Assembly: GCA_016296885.1 (NCBI GenBank)
Contig: JAEDHT010000042.1
Coordinates: 1 to 12,336, forward strand
DNA: 12,336 nt
From: Clostridiaceae bacterium
Lineage (GTDB): Bacteria; Bacillota; Clostridia; Oscillospirales; Acutalibacteraceae
Reading direction: 5' to 3'
Part shown: positions 6,096 to 12,334 of the stretch, in pieces
Numbering within the stretch: position 1 is the first letter of the stretch
Layout of the letters: the number at the start of each line of letters is the position of its first letter
Notes under the pieces: model-generated
What the model saw: the letters and a program-made list of their open reading frames with translations, nothing else
Told to the model about the DNA's origin: nothing
The model's database searches: none
Translations under genes and position numbers: made by a program

Positions 6096-6131
6096 ATTTT
6101 GAGCGTCAACAATTTATGAAAGGATTTAACA

Positions 6132-6785
6132 ATGAACAATTTGACGATACGTTTAGAAACAGAAAAAGACTACAGAGCAGTAGAAAAACTTACCCGTGAG
6201 GCATTTTGGAATGTCTATAAGCCCGGTGCAGACGAGCATTATTATGTACATCAGATGCGAAATCACCCCGACTTCATACCTGAACTTGCATTCGTACTTG
6301 AGCTTGATGGCAAGATCGTCGGCAACATTATGTACACGATGGCTTGGCTTGAGGACGAAAACGGAGAACGCAAGGAGATCCTCTCCTTTGGGCCGCTTTG
6401 CATTGCGCTTGAGTATCAGAGGCAGAAATTAGGCAAAATGCTGATCGAGCATTCCTTTGAGGTAGCACGTAAGATGGGTTACGATGTGAACATCAACTTC
6501 GGCAATCCCGGCAATTACGTCAGCCGTGGGTTTGTGAGCTGCAAAAAGAAGAACGTGAGCTTTGCTCGGGAAGGCAACTTCCCCACGGCACTTCTTGTCT
6601 GTGAGCTTATCCCTGATGCACTTGACGGCAGAAAATGGATGTATATCCCCAGTACCGCCGCCGATTGCTGTGAGGATACCGCTGCAGTTGAAGCATTCGA
6701 TGCCACTTTCCCACCAAAGGAAAAGAAGTGGATGCCGAGCCAAGAGGAGTTCTATATCTATAGTCATTCTTCGGTAGTCCGATAA
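6132..6785 (+). CDS. GNAT family N-acetyltransferase (YhbS-like)
   Basis: A 217-residue acetyltransferase. The N-terminal GNAT domain covers about residues 1-135. ILSFGPLCIALEYQRQKLGK (83-102) is the beta-4/motif A region that binds acetyl-CoA, and GNPGNYVSRGF (124-134) is the following beta-5/alpha-4 region typical of YhbS-like proteins. In motif A the first Gly of the usual Q-x-x-G-x-G/A is Lys99, while Gly101 is kept. The C-terminal 70 residues extend beyond the core, with a W-M-Y-I-P segment. Start ATG 6132 with AAAGGA seven bases upstream. It is a single-gene unit between its own promoter and a strong terminator, divergent from MarR. The substrate is unknown. Confidence 0.8.
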   Translation: MNNLTIRLETEKDYRAVEKLTREAFWNVYKPGADEHYYVHQMRNHPDFIPELAFVLELDGKIVGNIMYTMAWLEDENGERKEILSFGPLCIALEYQRQKLGKMLIEHSFEVARKMGYDVNINFGNPGNYVSRGFVSCKKKNVSFAREGNFPTALLVCELIPDALDGRKWMYIPSTAADCCEDTAAVEAFDATFPPKEKKWMPSQEEFYIYSHSSVVR

Positions 6786-6795
6786 ACGTAAAAAT

Positions 6796-6833
6796 GCCGC
6801 TGAGGAGTTTCGATTCCTCAGCGGCCATTTTTT
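6796..6833. terminator. Strong rho-independent terminator, probably bidirectional
   Basis: An 11-bp perfect GC-rich stem (GCCGCTGAGGA 6796-6806, TCCTCAGCGGC 6815-6825) with an 8-base loop, T-run at 6828-6833 and AAAA at 6791-6794 on the other side. It lies between two convergent genes and can serve both. Confidence 0.9.
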
Positions 6834-7596
6834 ATCTTTTCTTATAGATCACAAGCTCAGGATTTTCGCCGTTTTCCTCATAGGTGCATACAAGTAAAAA
6901 ATCCATATTAGCAGCGATACCAAAACAACGGTCGCCGCCGAATTCACATTCGAGCTGGTTGCCGAGATATGTTGCATTGTCATCAAGGAATTTCACAGTT
7001 TGACCATTTGGAAGGCGGTATTCAAGGTTGATGTATCCGCCCACAAGCGCATTTAACTTTTCAACCTTTGGCATTCCTTCAATATGTAACTCATTAAATT
7101 CATTGATGAGTTGCCTTTTAAATTCTTCGAACTTTTCTGCACCGCCGAGGTATTTATACTGTTTCCAATAATCGAGTTTTGGAAGAATATCCTTCATATA
7201 CGCACGAGCCTGCTCAGAAGAAAAGTGCTCATTTGCCATATTCTGCACGCAGACCTCTATTAAATCGTCCATATTATGATACATATATTCGCCGTCGGCA
7301 TAGCACCATTTACAGTATTCTTCGTTGAAAAAGCCATCTTTTTCTTTACTAATATTAGAATCTTCAAGAGGCATACCACAACATTGACAAATTAGTTTTT
7401 GCGGAGAGCCAAGAAGCGTGTTGATAGATACATCAAATAGTTTTGATAACAGTTTTAAAGTTTCGGTATTCGGCGTAGTTTCACCGTTTTCCCAACGAGA
7501 AACAGCTTGACGGGTTACGAATACTTTTTCTGCAAGTTCTTCTTGCGACATTCCTTTTTTGGTTCTCAGCTCGAGAATAATATCTTTAGTTTCCAT
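6832..7596 (-). CDS. XRE-family HTH protein with zinc ribbon and C-terminal domain
   Basis: A 254-residue, three-part protein. Residues 5-63 are an XRE/Cro-type HTH (MSQEELAEKVFVTRQAVSRWENG). Residues 68-100 are a zinc ribbon with Cys70/72/73, GMPL and YCKWCY (Cys95, Cys98), matching the putative zinc ribbon family with the CxCCGMPL signature. Residues 100-170 are helical, and the last 80 form a beta-rich domain (NLEYRLPNGQTVKFLDD onwards) that I do not recognise. The start is ATG 7596 with GAGGTG eight bases upstream; the ATG at 7614 would contain that site. A minus-strand TATAAT lies just upstream (7618-7623) without a good -35. It probably regulates transcription in response to a ligand or metal bound by the extra domains; its targets are unknown. 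Confidence 0.75.
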   Translation of the reverse strand: METKDIILELRTKKGMSQEELAEKVFVTRQAVSRWENGETTPNTETLKLLSKLFDVSINTLLGSPQKLICQCCGMPLEDSNISKEKDGFFNEEYCKWCYADGEYMYHNMDDLIEVCVQNMANEHFSSEQARAYMKDILPKLDYWKQYKYLGGAEKFEEFKRQLINEFNELHIEGMPKVEKLNALVGGYINLEYRLPNGQTVKFLDDNATYLGNQLECEFGGDRCFGIAANMDFLLVCTYEENGENPELVIYKKR

Positions 7597-7644
7597 AAAA
7601 TTATCACCTCGCATTTATTATACTGCGATCCATAATTATAAACA

Positions 7645-7661
7645 AGCAACTCGCTGTTGCT
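7645..7661. promoter_or_regulatory. Inverted repeat upstream of the XRE gene
   Basis: AGCAAC (7645-7650) and GTTGCT (7656-7661) form a 6-bp inverted repeat around TCGCT, about 50 bases before the XRE-zinc ribbon start. It is a candidate operator for that protein. The rest of the gap to 7723 shows nothing clear. Confidence 0.3.
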
Positions 7662-7723
7662 GTCAGTTCAACATATTGGAATTTGTTAATCTACAACATA
7701 ACCTCATTAGAGACATAACTGTT

Positions 7724-8278
7724 CTATGACCAAAAATCAGACGCATTTGCGAACAGTAATTTGGCTAACCACACAGGGTACCACTCCGAGTTTTTGCTTA
7801 CGACTAAAGCCAAAACAAAAAATGTAATATTTAGAAACAGTATAACAGCCATTAACACAACAGCAATCTTTTGACTATTCCGATAGGCTTCACGTTCAGA
7901 TTCAAAAGTAATAATATGTTGACCTGTTGAATCGTTCATTGCGCGGATATATCCTTCCTCGGTTACCCATATGGTGTAAGTTTCACCATCACATAACGAC
8001 GCTGGATTATCGAAGTAACCATTGTAATAGTTGTATGAATGAATATTATAAGTTTCGCCCGTATTTGCAGAAAGATGGAGTTCATTTTTGTTTGTGACAT
8101 AAGCAATGAAACTGGTTTCAACAAGTGTGGTTTCATTCTCAGGAGTGATATTGTAGCCGACATAGATACACAGTAAAAGCATAGTAGCCCATGCAATAAT
8201 GCTTAAAATCAGCCCGAAGAACATCAGCCAGGGTCGATGTGCCATGCCGTTGAACGGCTTCCAGTCTATATTGAACAT
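7724..8278 (-). CDS. Membrane protein with extracytoplasmic domain, unknown
   Basis: A 184-residue protein with two membrane helices (about 17-42 and 137-161) around a 95-residue polar domain (43-136). That domain has short beta-type stretches (SFIAYVTNKNELHL, ETYTIWVTEEGYI) and many Tyr, Asn and Thr, and should lie outside the cell. The layout helix, beta domain, helix recalls DUF3592-like proteins, but I cannot confirm that. The start is ATG 8278 with GAGGTG six bases upstream; the longer start at 8311 is less likely. It has its own extended -10 promoter with an inverted repeat over the transcript start. It is followed 127 bases later by the XRE gene, so a regulator-target link is possible but not shown. 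Confidence 0.65.
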   Translation of the reverse strand: MFNIDWKPFNGMAHRPWLMFFGLILSIIAWATMLLLCIYVGYNITPENETTLVETSFIAYVTNKNELHLSANTGETYNIHSYNYYNGYFDNPASLCDGETYTIWVTEEGYIRAMNDSTGQHIITFESEREAYRNSQKIAVVLMAVILFLNITFFVLALVVSKNSEWYPVWLAKLLFANASDFWS

Positions 8279-8317
8279 TTCTCTCACCTCTTTATAGTGT
8301 GGAAGAATCATCTTTTT

Positions 8318-8358
8318 ATCAGTTCGTCAAATTCTCATTTATCGAACTGATTATACCA
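8318..8358 (-). promoter_or_regulatory. Extended -10 promoter with overlapping inverted repeat
   Basis: On the minus strand TGG-TATAAT (8358-8350) is an extended -10 element; no -35 fits well. Directly downstream a 9-bp perfect inverted repeat (8318-8326 with 8343-8351, ATCAGTTCG/CGAACTGAT, 16-base spacer) covers the expected transcript start and touches the -10. It may be a repressor site or a 5' hairpin. Between it and 8488 I see no gene. Confidence 0.5.
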
Positions 8359-8488
8359 TATATTTATGAAAATTTCTACAATTTTGTTGTAACCAAATTG
8401 CCTTAATTATTAAGAATACAATCAAAAGTCATATCAAACGGCCTATTCTTGCTTGTCAGAAGTTCTGAAAAAAATCACAAGTATACCG

Positions 8489-9085
8489 TTATTTACTGCT
8501 ACCTTTTATCATTTCAATCCCTTTTTCAAGGGTCTCGGCATCAATCATACCGATTGCATAGGTTATAAGATTACCTTCCCTATCAATAAAATATGTTGCA
8601 GGTAATGAAGAAGCATTGTACGCAATCGTGGCACTGTACTGAGTATCAAAGAACACCGGAAAACTATAGCCCTCATTTTCAACGTGTTCCTTTGCTAAAG
8701 AAACAGTTTCACGGCTGCCGTCTGTCATATTTACCATTAAAAACTGCACGTCACTATGAGTTTTATATGCGTCATCAAAATCCGGCATTTCCTCTTTACA
8801 AGGTGGACACCAACTTGCCCAAAAATTTAGCACAATTGGTTTACCAAAATAATCGGACAGATTAACTTCTTCACCATCGTAGTTGATTACAGTAAAATCA
8901 GGGGCAGTAGAAGTATCTGATGATTGGCTTTCATCAGATGACTGTGCACTATTTGTACTGTTTGTATCTACCACCAACTTATCAGGGGTATAATCATCGC
9001 TTAGTTTATCATATAAAAAATATGCACCGACAATCAGTAAAACCAATGCCAAAGCACCGGAAATCCATATTGCGTTCTTTTTCAT
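8489..9085 (-). CDS. TlpA/ResA-like membrane-anchored thioredoxin
   Basis: A 198-residue protein. One N-terminal membrane helix (about 6-25) is followed by a Ser/Asp/Thr-rich linker (40-60) and a TlpA-like thioredoxin domain (61-198). The active site is FWASWCPPC with Cys93 and Cys96; the cis-Pro loop is SSLPATYFID with Pro162. There is no lipobox Cys, so it is a membrane-anchored, not lipid-anchored, form. It should reduce disulfides outside the membrane (apocytochrome c, cell-wall or secreted proteins, or oxidised substrates), fed with electrons by the CcdA protein encoded 12 bases upstream. The start ATG 9085 has AAGGTGG seven bases upstream. It is the last gene of its operon. No cytochrome c genes are in the window, so a role in haem attachment cannot be claimed. 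Confidence 0.9.
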   Translation of the reverse strand: MKKNAIWISGALALVLLIVGAYFLYDKLSDDYTPDKLVVDTNSTNSAQSSDESQSSDTSTAPDFTVINYDGEEVNLSDYFGKPIVLNFWASWCPPCKEEMPDFDDAYKTHSDVQFLMVNMTDGSRETVSLAKEHVENEGYSFPVFFDTQYSATIAYNASSLPATYFIDREGNLITYAIGMIDAETLEKGIEMIKGSSK

Positions 9086-9097
9086 ATCTACACCACC

Positions 9098-9760
9098 TTA
9101 TGAGAGTATCGCAAGAAGCTTGCCAAGTAAGCCGGTCATCATCAATATGCCCACCAAAATCAAAAGCAATCCACTGATGATAGTTATAACCTTGTAATTA
9201 CGTTTAATAAAATCGAAAGCATTTTTTAGTTTATCAATTAGAATTGCACTTACTACAAATGGAATTCCAAGTCCCAGAGAATATACCAGAAGCATAAGTA
9301 TTCCTGTAATCATATGCCCTTGCTGTGAGGCAAGCATTAATGCGGAACCTAAAAACGCACCTACGCAGGGTGTCCAACCGATAGAGAATACCATACCGAA
9401 AAGTAACGATGAGAAAAATCCGAGGTTATTTGTACTGGCTGAACGGTTTATTCCACGAAATAAATTAAATTTAAAAACGCCAAGAAAATTGAGTCCGAAG
9501 AAAACAACTATTAATCCCGTTACAATGTTTACTGTAGTTTGATATTCTCTAAGAAATCCGCCTATTGTTCCGGCAAGCGCACCCATTAAAACAAAAACTA
9601 AAGTAAATCCGCTTACAAAACCAAGTGCATTTTTAAGAGTTTTTCCCGTTGTTCGCTCTTTACCACCTGCAAAGTAGGATACATAAATTGGGAGCATCGG
9701 CAAAAGACACGGCGATATAAATGTGATAATACCTTCTAAAAATGCGATAAAGTATTGCAT
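9098..9760 (-). CDS. ccdA: CcdA-family transmembrane thiol-electron transporter
   Basis: A 220-residue protein with six hydrophobic segments. The paired conserved cysteines are Cys18 in FISPCLLPMLPIYVSYF and Cys132 in IGWTPCVGAFLGS; these are the redox pair of CcdA/DsbD-beta proteins. It carries reducing power from cytoplasmic thioredoxin across the membrane to an outward thioredoxin-like protein, here most likely the TlpA-like protein of the next gene. The length matches single-domain CcdA (about 220-235), and no thioredoxin domain is fused. Start ATG 9760 with AGGAGG nine bases upstream. It lies 20 bases after the NUDIX gene in the same operon. Confidence 0.92.
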   Translation of the reverse strand: MQYFIAFLEGIITFISPCLLPMLPIYVSYFAGGKERTTGKTLKNALGFVSGFTLVFVLMGALAGTIGGFLREYQTTVNIVTGLIVVFFGLNFLGVFKFNLFRGINRSASTNNLGFFSSLLFGMVFSIGWTPCVGAFLGSALMLASQQGHMITGILMLLVYSLGLGIPFVVSAILIDKLKNAFDFIKRNYKVITIISGLLLILVGILMMTGLLGKLLAILS

Positions 9761-9780
9761 AGCATCAGCCCTCCTAATGT

Positions 9781-10236
9781 TTATTTATTCTCAAATTTCC
9801 ATTTATCATCCTCTAAGTAATAATAATTTTCTGTCAAATTATCATTATCAAATACTTCAAACATTTCACCAAAACCATCTGCAAGTACAAAGTCTTTTAG
9901 ACGACTTTTTTCTATCCAAAAGACTTTTCCCTCATCAGATGATTTGAGTTCACCGCTATATGTATCTGTCTTATAGAAAAGGACAATGTAGCGATATTTT
10001 CCATCCCTTTGAGTCCATTGTTTTATTCCGCAAAGTTTAACATTTGAAATGTCTAATCCCGTTTCTTCTTTTACCTCTCGGATTACTGAAGAAACAAAGG
10101 ACTCTCTGGGCTTAACATGACCACCGGGGAAAGTTATACCACTCCACTCAGGATCATTTCTGTCTTGAACCAAGATACGACTACCATCATATATCATACA
10201 CATATTTGTTAAAATGCATTTTTCTTCTCGTGACAT
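9781..10236 (-). CDS. NUDIX hydrolase (MutT-like)
   Basis: A 151-residue protein with a complete Nudix box at 39-61: Gly39, Glu45, then REVKEETGL with Arg53-Glu54 and Glu57-Glu58 as metal ligands. It is preceded by GITFPGGHV, typical of the 8-oxo-dGTP diphosphatase group. Members hydrolyse nucleoside diphosphates linked to another group; sanitation of oxidised dGTP is the common assignment, but the substrate is not fixed by the motif. A repeated W near the start of the box and the KVFWIEKSRL segment fit MutT/YjhB-like proteins. The start ATG 10236 has only a weak AGAGAG upstream, so translation may be modest or depend on the preceding gene, which ends 23 bases away. Confidence 0.85.
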   Translation of the reverse strand: MSREEKCILTNMCMIYDGSRILVQDRNDPEWSGITFPGGHVKPRESFVSSVIREVKEETGLDISNVKLCGIKQWTQRDGKYRYIVLFYKTDTYSGELKSSDEGKVFWIEKSRLKDFVLADGFGEMFEVFDNDNLTENYYYLEDDKWKFENK

Positions 10237-10259
10237 ACTAATATCTCTCTAATTAAAAC

Positions 10260-11123
10260 TTATAATTCTCTTCCGAGCCCTATCAAAATTACTTCCGGTC
10301 GGTTATTGAAACGAAACGGAAAGATACTGTTTCCAATACCTCGACTTACTATCATACTTGTATTTTCTTCTGTGTATAGACCTGCATCATGCTCAGGGAA
10401 TAAACCCTGATTTGGTGCTGCCAAACCTCCTACAAAGGGCAATCTAAACTGGCCACCGTGTGCGTGACCGCTGAGAACCAAGTTTACACCGCTTTCTGTA
10501 TATACATCAAGAAGTTCCGGTCGGTGAGAAAGGAGTACCGTGTAGGTATCATCCTCGCTCATCAGTTCCTGCAACTTGCCTTTCATAACGGTTGCAGAGT
10601 CACTAAATAAATAATCGGTCTGAAAGCTCGGATCATCAACACCAAGCAGTGTTATGCTTTCCCCCGATTGTTCAAGCTCCACTCGTTCATCTTCGAGAAT
10701 GACAACACCCAATTCAGTTAAACCTTCCTTAAGGTCTCCATACTCGCTGACTCTCGCTTCGTGATTACCGGTAACATAATAGCATGGAGCAATTTTAATA
10801 GCTTCCCTTGCAAATTGTAGGGCTATCTCAATATCGGTCTTACGGGAGTCGATAAAATCCCCTGTTATAGCAATAATATCGGGTTTAGCATCTTTAAGCA
10901 TAGCAATTAGCTTGTCGTTATCCTCGCCCATTTCTGTATTGTGTAAATCTGAAACATGGGCAATGCGGTAACCGTTAAAGGCATTGGGAAGTTTCTCACT
11001 TATAACTGTGTACGTATTAAGCTCTAGAGCTGTATTGCCCCAAATCGTCCATATAATCAAAGTGATCAATATGGTGGCAATACTGCTGAAGATGATTTTC
11101 TTTGTTCGTTTTGGTTTTATCAT
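10260..11123 (-). CDS. YkuE-like membrane-anchored metallophosphoesterase
   Basis: A 287-residue protein with one N-terminal membrane helix (about 10-28) and a calcineurin-like phosphoesterase domain. All metal motifs are visible: DLH at 59-61, GDF with Asp89, GNHE (119-122), SHRPE with His200, and GHAHGGQ (219-225, His220 and His222). The order and the VSDLHN and GHAHGGQFRLP signatures fit the YkuE/YaeI group, two-metal phosphatases or phosphodiesterases at the membrane, with activity toward lipid or nucleotide phosphoesters. Start ATG 11123 with GGAG six bases upstream. It is the first gene of a four-gene operon with NUDIX, ccdA and tlpA; the functional tie to thiol reduction is not obvious. 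Confidence 0.88.
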   Translation of the reverse strand: MIKPKRTKKIIFSSIATILITLIIWTIWGNTALELNTYTVISEKLPNAFNGYRIAHVSDLHNTEMGEDNDKLIAMLKDAKPDIIAITGDFIDSRKTDIEIALQFAREAIKIAPCYYVTGNHEARVSEYGDLKEGLTELGVVILEDERVELEQSGESITLLGVDDPSFQTDYLFSDSATVMKGKLQELMSEDDTYTVLLSHRPELLDVYTESGVNLVLSGHAHGGQFRLPFVGGLAAPNQGLFPEHDAGLYTEENTSMIVSRGIGNSIFPFRFNNRPEVILIGLGREL

Positions 11124-11173
11124 ATAATTCTCCGATTACAATTCATCCTCTTTTTTATCCTCTGATCAAATAC

Positions 11174-11202
11174 ATCATATCATAAAACTTTTATCATCGC
11201 AA
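11174..11202 (-). promoter_or_regulatory. Promoter of the phosphoesterase-NUDIX-ccdA-tlpA operon
   Basis: On the minus strand TTGCGA (11202-11197) and TATGAT (11179-11174) are separated by 17 bases, about 50 bases upstream of the first start codon. A second, overlapping TATGAT (11184-11179) has a 12-base spacer and is less likely. Confidence 0.6.
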
Positions 11203-11313
11203 TAAATTGACCTAAATATCCCTGCTAATAAAAGTACTTCCACCTACATTGAAAACGACTTTTAACCATACGAAAAGCTCAAAAATACACTTATATATTA
11301 ACTCTGTGTAATG

Positions 11314-11616
11314 AGTATTTAGTTGCTATTTTGTATGGTTTTTGATTTTACAATTATTTTACAAACCATTTTACAAGGCCATTTTACAGCTTTTTTACAA
11401 ATTCAGATAATGTTTGCGGGTCAAAATTACCTTCTATTGTATGTATATATTAATCTAAATGAGTTTAAATCGACTCAATGTACTGTAGGGGCCTTCTAAA
11501 GCCTTTTGGCATACAATCCACCCACTAAACTATTATTGTTTAGCAGAATTACCCCCAATTAATTTCTATTTTAACAGCAACTAAATACTAATTAAATTTT
11601 TAAGGAGTGTTTAGTT
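11314..11616 (+). promoter_or_regulatory. Possible two-state RNA leader of the 49-aa ORF
   Basis: Three related segments are seen: A, AGTATTTAGTTGCT (11314-11327); B, AGCAACTAAATACT (11576-11589); C, AGTGTTTAGTT (11606-11616). B pairs perfectly with A over 14 bases. Alternatively 11579-11589 pairs with C over 11 bases (one G-U), forming a hairpin that includes part of the ribosome binding site AAGGAG (11602-11607) and ends at the base before ATG 11617. The two pairings exclude each other. A further hairpin CTAAAC/GTTTAG lies at 11525-11543. No known riboswitch class is recognised and the promoter was not located. The same repeats could be protein or recombinase binding sites on DNA. Confidence 0.4.
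11345..11399. repeat. Five phased TTTTACA repeats (right)
   Basis: TTTTACA starts at 11346, 11357, 11369, 11382 and 11393, so the steps are 11, 12, 13 and 11 bases, near one helical turn. Four of the five are ATTTTACA. Single copies occur elsewhere in the window, but no other stretch has five. It lies about 220 bases before the 49-aa ORF that precedes the recombinase. It may be a binding array for the element's recombinase or a regulator. Confidence 0.5.
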
Positions 11617-11766
11617 ATGATTAAAAAGTATACTACAATATTAAATGAAGCTAAGGAAAATAACATAACCTTAGATACAAAGAAAAATAAAAACGAAGAA
11701 GCACCAAAATCAGTTGAAAGAATATTAGCTGTAATTATAAGACAGCAGTTGCAAAAGGGTGCTTAA
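11617..11766 (+). CDS. 49-aa protein ahead of the serine recombinase, unknown
   Basis: ATG 11617 has AAGGAG nine bases upstream; TAA is at 11764-11766, one base before the recombinase ATG, so the two genes are translationally coupled. The protein starts MIKKYTTILNEAKENN, has a Lys/Asn-rich middle (TKKNKNEEAPKS) and ends in a helix-like VERILAVIIRQQLQKGA. It is charged, has no membrane segment, and I recognise no family. Its place directly before a site-specific recombinase suggests an accessory or directionality factor, or a small regulator; that is inference from position only. Confidence 0.55.
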   Translation: MIKKYTTILNEAKENNITLDTKKNKNEEAPKSVERILAVIIRQQLQKGA

Positions 11767-11767
11767 A

Positions 11768-12313
11768 ATGAAAGTTGCAGCATATGCAAGATTTTCATCT
11801 GACAATCAAAGAGATGAATCAATAGATGCTCAGTTAAGAGCAATTCATGAATACGCAGAGAAAAAAGGCTTCACTGTTGTTGCTGAATACACGGACAGAG
11901 CAAAGTCGGCAACCACAGATAACAGAGAAGCCTTCCAGCAAATGATTGCAGATTCAGAACTTGGAAAGTTTGATGGTGTAATAATACATAAACTTGACAG
12001 GTTTGCAAGAAACAGATATGACAGCGCTATATATGAAAGACGTTTAAAAAATAACGGCATCCATTTATTCTCTGTTGTAGAAAACTTAGATGACAGCCCT
12101 GAAAGTATTATACTAGAATCTCTTTTAGAAGGTATGGCTGAATACTATAGCAAAAACCTTGCTCGTGAGGTACGGAAAGGTTTGAACGAGAATGCCCTGA
12201 AGTGTCGACATAACGGCGGTACCCCTCCGCTTGGTTATGATGTCGATAATGAAACAAAGACATACATCATAAACCAACAAGAAGGTTCTACTCCCAAAAT
12301 CGTAAAAGTGTGA
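11768..12313 (+). pseudogene. Large serine recombinase, 3'-truncated by an IS end
   Basis: Starts at ATG 11768 with AAAGGG upstream; an in-frame GTG at 11759 overlaps the previous gene and is less likely. Residues 1-140 are the resolvase catalytic domain: Y-A-R-F-S with nucleophile Ser10, LDRFARNRYD (76-85) with the conserved Arg residues, and the long helix around ESLLEGMAEYYSKNLAREV (117-135). Residues 146-172 start the Recombinase domain (NGGTPPLGYDVD). At codon 173 the sequence passes into the inverted terminal repeat; the last nine residues and the TGA at 12311-12313 are IS-encoded. Intact relatives (TnpX, DUF4368 type) have about 500-560 residues and excise or integrate mobile elements. 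This one lacks the DNA-binding part and should not recombine. Confidence 0.85.
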
Positions 12314-12334
12314 TATAATAGAAGAATGGAAACA
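12282..12334 (+). mobile_element. Terminal fragment of an insertion sequence (right copy)
   Basis: This is the perfect inverted partner of 1-53. It interrupts the recombinase in its Recombinase domain, so it was inserted there. Counting from GGTTCT at 12284, it holds TATAAT (12314-12319) and ATG (12326-12328) pointing out of the window, consistent with the 5' end of an IS with its transposase gene beyond the edge. The bases next to the two copies (TTTTAAAA on the left, AACAAGAA on the right) are not the same, so these are two separate insertion sites and not the two ends of one element. Confidence 0.65.

Noticed and set aside
6014..6199. 61-aa frame from GTG ahead of the acetyltransferase
   Set aside because: It runs into the acetyltransferase gene in another frame, and the start is too close to GGAG to use it.
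8456..8468. TCAGAAGTTCTGA palindrome as terminator of the tlpA operon
   Set aside because: The loop would be one base and the adjacent A/T run is on the wrong side for minus-strand termination.
11345..11399. CRISPR-like array
   Set aside because: Repeats of seven to eight bases with spacers of four to six are far too short, and no cas genes are present.
957..11528. CCACCCACTAA at 957-967 and again at 11518-11528 as possible att cores
   Set aside because: Both sit beside recombinase remains, which is suggestive, but several 11-base matches are expected by chance in 12 kb and the flanks do not agree.
12314..12328. TATAAT and ATG in the IS end as a working transposase promoter and start
   Set aside because: No -35 fits, and the ATG would be at the transcript start; too little sequence remains to call a gene.
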